Assembly: GCA_946405105.1 (NCBI GenBank) | Contig: CAMJFY010000001.1 | Span: 124,001-188,000, forward strand | From: an uncultured Caryophanales bacterium | GTDB taxonomy: Bacteria; Bacillota_I; Bacilli_A; Acholeplasmatales; Anaeroplasmataceae | Length of the DNA: 64,000 nucleotides | Direction: 5' to 3' | Shown: positions 48,839-58,792 of the stretch, piece by piece | Layout: the number at the start of each line of letters is the position of its first letter | Position numbering within the stretch: the first letter of the stretch is position 1 | Position numbers and translations under genes: made by a program | Notes under the pieces: generated by a model | What the model was told of the DNA's origin: nothing | Database searches by the model: none | Seen by the model: only the letters and a program-made list of their open reading frames with translations

Positions 48839-51385
48839 ATGGCACAAAGTGAAAAAGATTTAGAATTTGAAAAAGCACTTGAGGATCGTAAGAATGATTC
48901 AATTGAGCAATTAGATGTTAATAATAAGATGAAAACATCATTCCTTAATTATGCGATGAGTGTTATTATTGCAAGAGCATTACCAGATGCAAGAGACGGA
49001 TTAAAGCCAGTTCAAAGACGTATCTTATATGGAATGAATGAATTAAAGGTTTTCTCTAATGTACAGCATAAAAAATCAGCTAGAATTGTCGGCGACGTAA
49101 TGGGTAAATACCATCCACATGGTGATTCATCTATTTATGAAGCAATGGTTAGAATGGCACAGGATTTCAGCTATAGATATCCACTAGTTGATGGTCATGG
49201 TAACTTTGGTAATATTGATGGTGATGGCGCTGCCGCAATGCGTTATACAGAAGCAAGATTATCAAAAATAGCTATGGAAATGCTAAGAGATATTGATAAG
49301 GATACAGTAAATTTTGTTGAAAACTATGATGCAACTGAAATAGAGCCAAATCTATTACCAGCAAGAATTCCTAACCTATTAGTTAATGGTACAACAGGTA
49401 TTGCCGTAGGTATGGCTACAAATATTCCACCACATAATCTAGGTGAGGTTATTGATGGATGTGTTGCATTAATTAGAAACCCAGAATTAACTTCTGAGGA
49501 TTTAATGGAATATATTAAGGGTCCAGATTTCCCTACAGGAGGATTAATCCTTGGTAGAGAAGGACTTAGAAATGCATATTGTACAGGTAATGGTACAATA
49601 ATTATTAGAAGTAAAGCTCATATCGATGAGCTTGATAATGGTAAACATGAAATTGTTGTTACAGAAATACCTTATGGTATTAATAAACAAAGAATTTTAG
49701 AGCGTATTGCTCAGGTTGCTAAAGATAAGATGATTGATGGTATCACTGATTTAAGAGATGAATCATCAATGGCAGGCTTACGTATTGTTATTGAATTAAG
49801 AAGAGATGTTACTCCAGAGGTAATATTAAACAGCTTATATAAATATACTCAGCTTCAATCAAGCTATGGTATGAACATGGTATGCTTAGTTGATAATAGA
49901 CCTATCGCTATAACATTACATGATGCCTTAGATGTATATATTAAGCACCAAATTGATGTTATTACTAGAAGAACAGAACATGATTTAAAGAAGGATTTAG
50001 ATAGAATTCATATTATTGAGGGTCTATTAATAGCTCAAGATAATATTGATGAGGTTATCCATTTAATTAGAAATACTAAGGATGGAACTGAAAAAGAAAA
50101 GCTAATGACAAGATTTAATTTAGATGATGTTCAGGCTCAAGCTATCCTAGACATGAGACTTCAAAGATTATCTGGTATGAACTACAACAAGCTAGTAGAT
50201 GAAAAGAACTTCTTAATGGCTGAAGTAGAAGAATATAGATCAATCCTTGCAGATATCAACAAGAAGAATGAAATCTTAATTAAGGAAATGCTTGAAATCA
50301 AAGATAAATATAATGATGTTAGACATAGTGAAATAGCATTAGATACTCAAATTAATATCTCTAATGAAGATTTAATTACAAGAGAGAATGTTATTGTTAC
50401 AGTTACTAACAAGGGCTATGTTAAGAGAATGAAGCAATCTGAATATCAAGCACAGCACCGTGGTGGTACTGGTATGAGTGGTATGAAGACACATTCAGAT
50501 GATGATGTATCTATGCTAGTTCCAGCATTCAGCCATGATTATTTATTATTCTTTACTAATTTAGGTAGAGTATATGCTCAAAAGACATATTTAATTCCTG
50601 AAGGAACAAGAACTTCTAAGGGAACACCATTAGTAAATGTATTTGAATTCAAGGAAGGCGAGCAATTAGCAACATTAGCTACAGTATCAAGCTTAGATGA
50701 TGAAAGCTATTATTTATTCTTTGTTACTAAAAAAGGTATTACAAAGAGAACAAAGCTTGCTGATTTCAAGAATATTAGAACATCAGGTATCATTGCTATT
50801 AATTTAGATGAGGACGATGAATTATTTAAGGTATTCCTAACAAAAGGTGATAATAACATTATATTAGGTGCATCTAATGGTAAAGCAATTAAGTTTAAAG
50901 AATCTGATGTTAGATGTATTGGTAGAAGTGGTGCCGGCGTTAGAGGTATGCTATTATCTAATGAAAAGATTATAGGTGCTTCAGCACTAGTTTCTGATGA
51001 AACTCAAATTTTAGCTATTACATCTCATGGCTATGGTAAGAGAAGCTTAGCTTCTGAATACCGTCTACAACAAAGAGGTGGATCTGGTGTTAAGACAGTT
51101 AACGTAACTGAAAAGAATGGTGATTTAGTTATGCTAGCTGCAGTAACAGATGATAATGATTTAATTATTACTACTAATAAGGGTACTGTAATTCGTATGC
51201 ATGTATCTGATATTTCAATCTCAGGAAGAAATACACAGGGTGTAATTCTTGTTAAGATTAGAGATAATGAATATATTGCAAATATTGCAATAGTAGATAA
51301 GGATGATGAAGAACCAAACGATACTAATGATAATAATGAGGAAAAAGTTGAAATAACAGAAAATGAAGAAAAAGTGGAGGAATAG
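48839..51385 (+). CDS. gyrA: DNA gyrase subunit A
   Basis: An 848-residue breakage-reunion subunit with catalytic Tyr136 in [10 protein letters not shown]. In the quinolone-resistance region [10 protein letters not shown] the position equal to E. coli Ser83 is Ser97 and that of Asp87 is Glu101, the usual susceptible state in Gram-positives. The GyrA box QQRGGSG near residue 744 separates it from ParC. The C-terminus is acidic. An AAGGAG box precedes the ATG. Confidence 0.97.
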   Translation: MAQSEKDLEFEKALEDRKNDSIEQLDVNNKMKTSFLNYAMSVIIARALPDARDGLKPVQRRILYGMNELKVFSNVQHKKSARIVGDVMGKYHPHGDSSIYEAMVRMAQDFSYRYPLVDGHGNFGNIDGDGAAAMRYTEARLSKIAMEMLRDIDKDTVNFVENYDATEIEPNLLPARIPNLLVNGTTGIAVGMATNIPPHNLGEVIDGCVALIRNPELTSEDLMEYIKGPDFPTGGLILGREGLRNAYCTGNGTIIIRSKAHIDELDNGKHEIVVTEIPYGINKQRILERIAQVAKDKMIDGITDLRDESSMAGLRIVIELRRDVTPEVILNSLYKYTQLQSSYGMNMVCLVDNRPIAITLHDALDVYIKHQIDVITRRTEHDLKKDLDRIHIIEGLLIAQDNIDEVIHLIRNTKDGTEKEKLMTRFNLDDVQAQAILDMRLQRLSGMNYNKLVDEKNFLMAEVEEYRSILADINKKNEILIKEMLEIKDKYNDVRHSEIALDTQINISNEDLITRENVIVTVTNKGYVKRMKQSEYQAQHRGGTGMSGMKTHSDDDVSMLVPAFSHDYLLFFTNLGRVYAQKTYLIPEGTRTSKGTPLVNVFEFKEGEQLATLATVSSLDDESYYLFFVTKKGITKRTKLADFKNIRTSGIIAINLDEDDELFKVFLTKGDNNIILGASNGKAIKFKESDVRCIGRSGAGVRGMLLSNEKIIGASALVSDETQILAITSHGYGKRSLASEYRLQQRGGSGVKTVNVTEKNGDLVMLAAVTDDNDLIITTNKGTVIRMHVSDISISGRNTQGVILVKIRDNEYIANIAIVDKDDEEPNDTNDNNEEKVEITENEEKVEE

Positions 51386-51389
51386 TATT

Positions 51390-51587
51390 ATGAAGAAGAA
51401 CTATAAATTATTCACTTTTAGTTTAATTTCAATGTTATCATTATTATTAGTAAGCTGTGGTAAGGGAAATGATGACCTTAGAAAAATGGAGACATTTGAT
51501 GTTGTAATGAACATATTCTTTGTTTTACTTATCGCAATTGTTATTGGTGTAATTATATATTTCATTGTTAAACATTTTAAACAATAA
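51390..51587 (+). CDS. Small lipoprotein with C-terminal transmembrane helix
   Basis: A 65-residue protein. The ATG at 51390 follows GGAGGAATAG, which overlaps the gyrA stop, so it is probably co-translated with gyrA. The signal ends in a lipobox (LLLVSC) and a second hydrophobic helix fills residues about 38-61. It belongs to no family I recognise. It might anchor or sense at the membrane, but this cannot be shown. Confidence 0.65.
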   Translation: MKKNYKLFTFSLISMLSLLLVSCGKGNDDLRKMETFDVVMNIFFVLLIAIVIGVIIYFIVKHFKQ

Positions 51588-51598
51588 GAAGAATATAT

Positions 51599-51625
51599 GG
51601 TGAGTCTATGAGGCTCACCTTTTTC
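51599..51625 (+). terminator. Terminator of the gyrase operon
   Basis: Stem GGTGAG / CTCACC with a 9-nt loop, followed by a T-rich tract. Confidence 0.85.
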
Positions 51626-51764
51626 TTTTGTTTTTATGAAAATTTATGAAAAAAATAACACAATATTTTGTAGTAATTTTTCCAAAAGACACTTAAATGT
51701 AAGAAATATTACACACAATAATAAAAAATTATAAAAAATTACACAAAATCAGAAAAAAGTTAGA

Positions 51765-51778
51765 GGAAAGCGTTTACA
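51765..51778 (+). promoter_or_regulatory. CRE-like operator upstream of the CE8-PL9 fusion
   Basis: GGAAAGCGTTTACA matches 13 of 14 CRE consensus positions. Its right half is the -35 hexamer TTTACA. Confidence 0.7.
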
Positions 51779-51801
51779 AGAGTACCTTTGTGTGTTATAC
51801 T
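51773..51801 (+). promoter_or_regulatory. Promoter of the CE8-PL9 fusion gene
   Basis: TTTACA (51773-51778), 17-base spacer, TATACT (51796-51801), 46 bases before the start codon. The rest of the 51626-51764 stretch is AT-rich with no further signal seen. Confidence 0.75.
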
Positions 51802-51847
51802 TTTGGTGTCTTAATTTTATTTCGATATTACGAAAGGGGAGAATAAA

Positions 51848-54481
51848 GTGAATATAATTAAGAAAATTTTTGTTGGAGCAGCTAGTTTAGTTGCAGCAGT
51901 ATGCTTTTTTTCTGCCGTAAACGCAAATGGTGCTTCATCTACTTCTTGGAATTTTAAAAATTCACAATTTAAAAATCTAGGAACAATCAAGTCAACTACA
52001 ACTGTTGACAACTTAACTTTAACTGCAAATTCTTCCAAGACTATGCAAGTTAAAGCAAACACTGTAAAAGTAGATAGTACAAGCTATACTTACTGTCTAG
52101 CACTTGGTGGAGGAGGATCTACAAGCTATCGTAGTGTTAAGGTTCCTGTTCAAGGAAAGTCAACTATTAAAGTTACTTTAGATGCATCAGCAAGTAGAAC
52201 ATTAGTTGTTGCTAATTCTTCAGGATCTCAATTAGGTAGCATTTCAGCATCTACTTCAGCAGCAACAAAGAGCTATGATTATACTGGTGGAAGTGGCTAT
52301 GTATTCTTATATTCATCAAATAGTAATATTAATCTATATAAGATTCAAGTAGATTCACAGGATGGTAGCTCAAGCTCATCATCAAGCTCAGGAAGCTCAA
52401 GTTCAAGTGGTTCAAGCTCATCATCTACTTCAGGAAGCTCAACTACAACAACTGTTTCAGGTAAGAGTGTTACTTTAAATGGTACTAAGTATTCTACTAT
52501 TCAAGCAGCATTAAATGCAGCTACAAAATCAGGCAATTATACAATTAAGCTTGGTGAAGGCACTTATAATGAATGTCTTTATTACAATGGTAGTGGTACA
52601 GTAAAAATTCAAGGTCAAACAACATCTTCATATGGTTCTAAAGTAGTAATTTCTTCTTCAAATTCACAAACTTTAAAGAAGTTATCACAAGCAAATACTA
52701 CTCAAAAAGCTAGATGTTTATTTGAATTTGAAGGTTCTGGTAATTTAATATTAGAAAATATTACTTTACAAAACACATTTGTACGTCCATCTTCAACTGC
52801 AACTGAAACACAAGCAGAAGCTATCGGATTTGATTCAACTGGTACATTATCTGCTTACAACTGTTCATTCAAATCTCATCAAGATACAATTAGAACAAGC
52901 AGCAAGTGCTGGTTCTATAAGTGTTATGTTGAGGGCGATGTTGATTTCATTTGGTCAGAAAGCACTGGTCGTGTAGCTTTATTTGAAAATTGCAAGATTA
53001 AGTCTATTTATGATTCAAATACTTCATATCATCAATCATATATCTGTGCTCCAAGAATGAGTGTTACATCAACAGCTTCAAAGGGTGTTGTATTCTTAAA
53101 TTGTTCTGTTGAGGCAGATAGTAGAAATCAAACATATCTTGCACGTACACCTTGGTCTTCAGGATATTATAATCAAGTAGCTTATATCAATTGTTCTATT
53201 TCAAATGTTAAGAATGTTTGGTATGGATCACAAATTTCAACAAGTTATGATGTTACAGATATCGGTTGGAAAATGGATTCAAAGACAGCTTCTAATTTAG
53301 GTATTTCTGGTAAGTCATATATTATGAGTGATTCAAAGAAATCTTCTGAATATGGCGATAGAACAAAGATTATGAATAGATATTTTGATACTAATTCAAA
53401 ATCTTATAAGAGCGAATCAAATGGCTGGGATTTAAATAGCTTTGGTTCAAATGCTGGTTGGCTTTCAGGTGGATCTTCATCAAGCGGTTCATCATCTTCA
53501 GGAAGCTCTTCAAGTGGATCTTCATCAAGTGGATCATCATCTTCAGGAAGCTCTTCAAGCACAACTTCAGGAAAGACTATTACTGTTAAAAATGGTGGAA
53601 CATCATTATCAAGCGCTATTTCACAAGCTAAATCTGGATACACTATTATAATTGATGGTACAGTTAAATCTGGTTCTGTTAAGGTTCCTTCAGGAGTTAA
53701 TATTAAAGGTGTTAACAATGGTACAATCGATTTCTCTCAAACTTCTGGATCTAACGGACGTGGTTTAACATTCAATGGTTCTGGTTCAACTGTTGAATAT
53801 ATAACTGTTAAGAATGCATCTGATAATGGTATTTACATGGAAGGTTCTAATAATACTTTCAGAAATGTAACTGCAACAAGAAATCATGATGCAGGTTTCC
53901 AAATTTGTAATGGTGGAGCTAACAATAAGTTCTATAATTGTTATTCAACTTATAATGCAGATTCTAAGGGAGAAAATGCTGATGGATTCGCATGTAAGTT
54001 ACATTCAGGAACAGGTAACTATTTTGAAGGATGTGTTGCAGAATATAATTCTGATGATGGTTGGGATTGTTATGCAGCTCATGGTGCAGTAACTCTAGTT
54101 AATTGCCAAGCTAATTACAATGGATATTGTGATGGTATTTATGGTGATGGTAACGGCTTCAAAATGGGTGGTGTAGACAACAAGACTTCTGGTCAAGCAG
54201 CTCACTTAGATCCATTAAATCATAAATTAACAAATTGTACTGCAAAAGGTAATTATGCAAATGGTTTCGATAGAAACAACCAATCAGGTGTTGTAACAAT
54301 GACTAATTGTACAGGTGATTCTAATAAGAAGAAGAACTTCAATTGGCCAGCATCTGGTACACCTTCTGCATTAGGATATAAGGTAACATTCGGTAAAGCT
54401 ATTATTGATAGCTGTACTTCAAAGAATGGTAAGAACGATATTTCTGGTGCTACATTAAAGGGTAACTGTGTAGGTTTCTAA
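51848..54481 (+). CDS. Secreted bifunctional pectinesterase (CE8) - pectate lyase (PL9)
   Basis: An 877-residue exported protein, starting at GTG with a GGGGAGA box. The signal peptide ends near VNANGA and has no lipobox. Domains: a beta-sandwich module (about 30-170), Ser/Gly linker (about 176-202), CE8 esterase (about 205-535) with HQDT (about 343-346), GDVDFIW (about 364-370) and LARTPW (about 430-435), a second Ser/Gly linker (about 538-575), and a PL9 beta-helix (about 580-877) with GENADGFACKL (about 707-717) and NSDDGWDCYA. One chain can thus remove methyl esters and then cleave the exposed polygalacturonate. The esterase has LARTPW instead of the usual LGRPW but keeps the Arg. No anchoring motif, so probably released. 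Confidence 0.92.
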   Translation: MNIIKKIFVGAASLVAAVCFFSAVNANGASSTSWNFKNSQFKNLGTIKSTTTVDNLTLTANSSKTMQVKANTVKVDSTSYTYCLALGGGGSTSYRSVKVPVQGKSTIKVTLDASASRTLVVANSSGSQLGSISASTSAATKSYDYTGGSGYVFLYSSNSNINLYKIQVDSQDGSSSSSSSSGSSSSSGSSSSSTSGSSTTTTVSGKSVTLNGTKYSTIQAALNAATKSGNYTIKLGEGTYNECLYYNGSGTVKIQGQTTSSYGSKVVISSSNSQTLKKLSQANTTQKARCLFEFEGSGNLILENITLQNTFVRPSSTATETQAEAIGFDSTGTLSAYNCSFKSHQDTIRTSSKCWFYKCYVEGDVDFIWSESTGRVALFENCKIKSIYDSNTSYHQSYICAPRMSVTSTASKGVVFLNCSVEADSRNQTYLARTPWSSGYYNQVAYINCSISNVKNVWYGSQISTSYDVTDIGWKMDSKTASNLGISGKSYIMSDSKKSSEYGDRTKIMNRYFDTNSKSYKSESNGWDLNSFGSNAGWLSGGSSSSGSSSSGSSSSGSSSSGSSSSGSSSSTTSGKTITVKNGGTSLSSAISQAKSGYTIIIDGTVKSGSVKVPSGVNIKGVNNGTIDFSQTSGSNGRGLTFNGSGSTVEYITVKNASDNGIYMEGSNNTFRNVTATRNHDAGFQICNGGANNKFYNCYSTYNADSKGENADGFACKLHSGTGNYFEGCVAEYNSDDGWDCYAAHGAVTLVNCQANYNGYCDGIYGDGNGFKMGGVDNKTSGQAAHLDPLNHKLTNCTAKGNYANGFDRNNQSGVVTMTNCTGDSNKKKNFNWPASGTPSALGYKVTFGKAIIDSCTSKNGKNDISGATLKGNCVGF
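53467..53565 (+). repeat. Simple repeat coding the Ser/Gly linker
   Basis: TCATC/TCAAG-rich 15-bp-scale direct repeats code GSSSSGSSSSG-type linker sequence; a similar shorter tract lies at 52371-52450. Length variation between strains is likely. Confidence 0.75.
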
Positions 54482-54492
54482 AATAAAATATT

Positions 54493-54527
54493 AAAAGCTA
54501 TAAGTTCTCGCAATTTATAGCTTTTTC
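54493..54527 (+). terminator. Terminator of the CE8-PL9 fusion gene
   Basis: Stem AAAAGCTATAA / TTATAGCTTTT with an 11-nt loop and trailing T residues. Confidence 0.85.
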
Positions 54528-54641
54528 TTTTTGTCTTAGCATATATAAATAAAATTATAATAAATAATTTTAGAAATATTGAAAATAAGCCTTTTTCCAA
54601 TTATACTATTAACGAAATATATTTAGAAATGAGGTGATGAT

Positions 54642-56957
54642 ATGAAGAAAATAGGTGTAAGAGATCTTGCATATTTTATACACCAAAGTGGTGATTTAAC
54701 TACTGAATTTTTTTCTAATCATGACCTTATGGCTGGAACTCGCGCTCATGAATTCATTCAGTCACAATATACTGAATTAGATAAGGCAGAATATTATATA
54801 AAAAGAGAAATATCTTGCCTAGGAAATGATTATTTATTAGATGGCTACATTGATGGAGTATTAAACGAGGATGGAGTCATTGTAATAGAAGAAATAAAAT
54901 CTACAACTAAGGAATTAGATGAAATAACAATTGAATATCATAAGGAGCATTTAGCTCAAGCCAAAATTTATGCATATTTATACGCAATAGAAAATAATAT
55001 GGATGTTATTAATATTAGATTAACATACATAAGTGTAATAGATTATGATATTAAATCATTTGATATGGTTGCTAATATTGACGAATTAGAAGATTTTACA
55101 TTAGATACCCTAACATCATATATCTCATGGCTAAATATGCTAGATGAAAGCAATAAGAATAGAGAGAAAACAATCCAAAGCATTGAATTCCCATTTGAAT
55201 CTGAAAGACCAGGTCAAAGAAGCCTAATGAAGGCTACATATAAAGCATTATCTGATAATGAAATATTATATTGTATAGCTCCAACAGGAATTGGTAAAAC
55301 AATGGCTACAATATTTTCAGCATTAAAAACCTTAAAAGAGGATGACAAGCTATTTTATCTAACTGCCAAGGGTAGTGGTAAAAATGCGCCATTAGATGCG
55401 ATGAAAATATTACAAAAAAAGGGTTTAAAAATAAAAGTAATAGATATTACAGCTAAAAAGAAAATCTGTAATTCTCATATGAATCATTGTAATCCTGATG
55501 AATGTCCATTTACAAAAGATTATTTCTCTAAGCTAAATCAGGCAACTAGAGAAATATTTGATAAATATGATATTTTTACTGAGGATGCAATATTAGAAAT
55601 AACTAATAAATATAAGATGTGTGCATTTGAATTTAGCTTATATTTATCATATTTTGCAGATATTATTATTGCAGATTATAATTATGCCTTTGATCCTGCA
55701 GCTAGATTAATTAGATATTTCGAGGATGATAGCTATAAACCAAAGCTATTAGTAGATGAGGCACATAATTTAATTGATAGAAGCAGAGAAATGTATTCAG
55801 CATCTATTTCAGAATTAGATATTAGAATATTAAGAGCTAAGCTAAATGGATTTAAGCCTTCAATTAGAAATGATTGTAATAAAGCATTAGAAATATTAGA
55901 TTCATATAGAGATTATTTAAATGAAAAAACTACATTTGTAGAAGAAAACATGAATAGAGATCTAAATGTAATAATTAGAAGTATATTCCAAAAATGTGAT
56001 CAAATATTTGAAGAAAATAAAAAAATGAAAGATAAAGATATCGCATTAGAAGCATATTTTAAGCTAATGGATTTCTTAAATATTTCAGAAATATATTCTT
56101 TAGAGCATAGAACGATTATTAAGCTTGTAGATGATAAAATCTATATTAATTATTTTTGTCTAGATGCATCTAAATTCTTATTAGAAACAATAAATGAATC
56201 AGTTCATGGTGTTGTATTCTTTTCAGCAACATTATATCCAATTGAATACCACGCAAATCTATTAACAAGAGGAGAAGGAAAATATTTAGAATTAAAATCT
56301 CCTTTTGATTCTAATAATTTAGATATTATTATTAATAATTATGTTTCAACAAAATATAAAAATAGAATAGATTCAATTGATACAATTATTGAAACAATAG
56401 AATCTATCACATCAGCCAAGGAAGGAAATTATATTGTATTTTTCCCTTCATACCAATATATGAATATGGTATTAGATCAAATAATTGATCCTGAATATGA
56501 AATAGTAGTTCAAAAGAATAATTTAAATGAATTAGAAAAGAATGAAATTATAACTAAATTTAAAACTACAACAAACACAAAGGTTGGATTCTTTGTTATG
56601 GGAGGTGTATTTAGTGAAGGAATTGATTATATTGGTGATGCCCTAAGCGGAGTAATTGTTGTAGGTGTAGGCTTACCATTAATATGTGATGAGAATAATT
56701 TATTAAAGGAATATTATGAAAATACATATTCAAATGGATTTAATTATGCTTATACATATCCAGGATTTACTAAGGTAATTCAAGCAGTAGGTAGAGTAAT
56801 AAGAGATTATTCTGATAGAGGTGTTGCTATATTAATGGATGAAAGATTTATGTATAATGAATATATAAATCTAAGACCATCTCATTGGAATAATATTAAA
56901 GTTATAAATAACAATTATTTATTAAAAAAGGAACTTAAGCATTTTTATAATAAGTAG
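54642..56957 (+). CDS. RecB/Cas4-like nuclease fused to XPD/DinG-type iron-sulfur helicase
   Basis: A 771-residue protein. The first 130 residues carry the full PD-(D/E)XK set of RecB/Cas4-type nucleases: His36 (GTRAHEFIQ), Asp71 (LLDGYIDG), Glu84-x-Lys86 (IEEIKST) and Gln106-x3-Tyr110. The rest is a superfamily 2 helicase of the Rad3/XPD/DinG group: Walker A APTGIGKT (213-220), four cysteines at 276, 283, 288 and 327 suited to a 4Fe-4S cluster, DEAH at 372-375, and motifs V/VI in GVFSEGIDY and QAVGRVIRD. It should unwind and cut DNA in repair. It stands alone between terminators. Its biological target is unknown. Confidence 0.88.
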   Translation: MKKIGVRDLAYFIHQSGDLTTEFFSNHDLMAGTRAHEFIQSQYTELDKAEYYIKREISCLGNDYLLDGYIDGVLNEDGVIVIEEIKSTTKELDEITIEYHKEHLAQAKIYAYLYAIENNMDVINIRLTYISVIDYDIKSFDMVANIDELEDFTLDTLTSYISWLNMLDESNKNREKTIQSIEFPFESERPGQRSLMKATYKALSDNEILYCIAPTGIGKTMATIFSALKTLKEDDKLFYLTAKGSGKNAPLDAMKILQKKGLKIKVIDITAKKKICNSHMNHCNPDECPFTKDYFSKLNQATREIFDKYDIFTEDAILEITNKYKMCAFEFSLYLSYFADIIIADYNYAFDPAARLIRYFEDDSYKPKLLVDEAHNLIDRSREMYSASISELDIRILRAKLNGFKPSIRNDCNKALEILDSYRDYLNEKTTFVEENMNRDLNVIIRSIFQKCDQIFEENKKMKDKDIALEAYFKLMDFLNISEIYSLEHRTIIKLVDDKIYINYFCLDASKFLLETINESVHGVVFFSATLYPIEYHANLLTRGEGKYLELKSPFDSNNLDIIINNYVSTKYKNRIDSIDTIIETIESITSAKEGNYIVFFPSYQYMNMVLDQIIDPEYEIVVQKNNLNELEKNEIITKFKTTTNTKVGFFVMGGVFSEGIDYIGDALSGVIVVGVGLPLICDENNLLKEYYENTYSNGFNYAYTYPGFTKVIQAVGRVIRDYSDRGVAILMDERFMYNEYINLRPSHWNNIKVINNNYLLKKELKHFYNK

Positions 56958-57017
56958 TATTTTTGCATAAGATATAATAATATGCTATAATGTATAAAAA
57001 TTGGAGAGGTGAAAAAC

Positions 57018-57446
57018 ATGACAGAAATTAACGAGAAAGAAATTCAAGAATTAGAAGAACAAGAGGCTACAGAAATTAAAGAAGAGTCTATCAACACAGA
57101 TAATTCAGTTGATCAAAAGGCTAATAAAAAACCAAAAAATATTAGATTATTATTAATATTTGCGATAGTATCTATTTCATTATTGGTTTTTACACTTCAA
57201 GTATTAATGATAATATCAACAAATAACAATATCTTTAACGCAATTAGTGGTGTGGGAGTTTCTATTTTTAGTATCATTTTCTTTAGTGCTACTATTATAG
57301 TTTCATCATTTGGTTTAAGATTAGGTGTTATTTATAAATTTAAACCTACACTAATTATATGTGCTGTTTCATTAGGTATTTCAATTTTTGCTGATATGAT
57401 AAGCGTATCTGCATTATTTGCATGTATAAATAATATGTTAGGTTAG
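57018..57446 (+). CDS. Small multi-pass membrane protein of unknown function
   Basis: A 142-residue protein with a Glu-rich cytoplasmic N-terminus (residues 1-40) and three transmembrane segments (about 42-65, 75-98, 108-136). GGAGAGG lies 8 bases before the ATG at 57018; a GTG three codons earlier is too close to it. nadE starts 10 bases after its stop, so it is probably in the nadE operon. No family recognised. Confidence 0.7.
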   Translation: MTEINEKEIQELEEQEATEIKEESINTDNSVDQKANKKPKNIRLLLIFAIVSISLLVFTLQVLMIISTNNNIFNAISGVGVSIFSIIFFSATIIVSSFGLRLGVIYKFKPTLIICAVSLGISIFADMISVSALFACINNMLG

Positions 57447-57456
57447 GAGTATTTTT

Positions 57457-58188
57457 ATGTCTGAGAGTGAAAAAGTAATTAATTGGATAAGAAAATATTT
57501 TGAAGAAAATGGTAAAGGCTGTAAAGCTATTGTTGGTATTTCTGGTGGAGCTGATTCATCAGTATGTGCCACATTATTAGTTAAAGCATTAGGTAAAGAA
57601 AATGTAATAGGTGTATTAATGCCTAAAGGAATTCAGCATGATATAGATGTATCAAATGCTGTAGTTAATTTATTAGGAATTAAACATTTTGTTATAAATA
57701 TTGAAGAGCCTGTTAATAGCTTAAGAGAAATAATAGGTAAAGAAATGGATTTAGATCCAAATACATATGATGTATATAAGACAAATACTCCAGCAAGAAT
57801 AAGAATGACTACCTTATATGGTATTTCTGCGATAGTTGGTGGTAGAGTATGTAATACATGTAATTTATCAGAGGATTGGGTAGGATATTCAACTAAATTT
57901 GGAGATGCTGCCGGAGATTTCTCACCTATTTCTGATTTTACAAAAACAGAAGTAAGAGCCTTAGGCCGTGAATTAGGTCTTCCTGATTTTATTGTAAACA
58001 AGATTCCAGAGGACGGAATGTCTGGAAAATCAGATGAGGAAAAGCTAGGATTTACATATGAAGTTTTAGATAAATATATTAGAACTGGTGTATGTGAAGA
58101 TCAAAAAATTAAAGAAAGAATAGATTATTTAAATAGAATTAATTTACATAAATTACAATTAATGCCTAAATATGTAAAGGAAAATTAG
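57457..58188 (+). CDS. nadE: NH3-dependent NAD+ synthetase
   Basis: Converts nicotinate adenine dinucleotide to NAD+ using ammonia. A 243-residue PP-loop enzyme with GISGGADSSVCATLL (about 28-42), NLSEDWVGYSTKFGDAAGD and KIPEDGMSGKSDEEKLG. No glutaminase domain. It is followed within 2 bases by the adenylyltransferase gene, forming an NAD pair. Confidence 0.94.
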   Translation: MSESEKVINWIRKYFEENGKGCKAIVGISGGADSSVCATLLVKALGKENVIGVLMPKGIQHDIDVSNAVVNLLGIKHFVINIEEPVNSLREIIGKEMDLDPNTYDVYKTNTPARIRMTTLYGISAIVGGRVCNTCNLSEDWVGYSTKFGDAAGDFSPISDFTKTEVRALGRELGLPDFIVNKIPEDGMSGKSDEEKLGFTYEVLDKYIRTGVCEDQKIKERIDYLNRINLHKLQLMPKYVKEN

Positions 58189-58190
58189 TA

Positions 58191-58760
58191 ATGAAAAAAT
58201 ACAAAAAAGGATTAATTCTAGGTAGATTTCAAATGCTTCATAGTGGACATGAATATATAATTAATCAAGCATTAGAAATGTGCGAAGAAGTATTAATATT
58301 TATTGGATCTTCTGATAAATCAGGAACAGAAGAAAATCCATTTGATTATGAAACAAGAAGAACAATGCTAGAATTAATTTATAATGATAAAATCAAAATA
58401 GCACCCCTTCCTGATTTAGGAATAGGAAATGTCTTTGGTTGGGGAGATTATGTAATAGATAGTGCCAAAAATCTAGGCTTTGAGCCTGATTGCATGATCT
58501 ATGGAATTGAAGACAAATGCGAAAAATGGTTTAGGGATGAAATAAAAAATAAAATGTCATTTGTAAAAGTAGATAGAAATGACATTAAAATTAATGCATC
58601 AGCATTAAGAAAATATATGTATGATAATCAATATGAGAAGTGGAAGGAATATGTTAATCCGCTATTATATAAATATTATAGTATGTTAAGAATTCAATTA
58701 ATAAAAGCATATATTAATCCATCTAAACCTAAGATATCATTTATAGATGAAGATAATTAA
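58191..58760 (+). CDS. Nicotinamide-nucleotide adenylyltransferase-like (NadM-type) nucleotidyltransferase
   Basis: A 189-residue nucleotidyltransferase. The motif GRFQMLHSGHEYII carries the HxGH signature, and INASALRKYM corresponds to the C-terminal ISxTxxR motif of NadM-type enzymes, though degraded. It should couple ATP with NMN or nicotinate mononucleotide to give the dinucleotide that NadE uses or NAD itself. Adjacency to nadE supports this. The family is firm, the exact substrate inferred. Confidence 0.82.
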   Translation: MKKYKKGLILGRFQMLHSGHEYIINQALEMCEEVLIFIGSSDKSGTEENPFDYETRRTMLELIYNDKIKIAPLPDLGIGNVFGWGDYVIDSAKNLGFEPDCMIYGIEDKCEKWFRDEIKNKMSFVKVDRNDIKINASALRKYMYDNQYEKWKEYVNPLLYKYYSMLRIQLIKAYINPSKPKISFIDEDN

Positions 58761-58792
58761 AAGGGATAAGCGTTTAAACGCTTATCCCTTTT
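58759..58792. terminator. Bidirectional terminator between the NAD genes and tetR
   Basis: A perfect 34-bp palindrome, arms AAAAGGGATAAGCG and CGCTTATCCCTTTT around TTTAAA, serves the converging genes. Confidence 0.9.

Noticed and set aside
53404-53718. Glu/Asp/Pro-rich minus-strand frame
   Set aside because: Antisense of the Ser/Gly linker in the CE8-PL9 gene.
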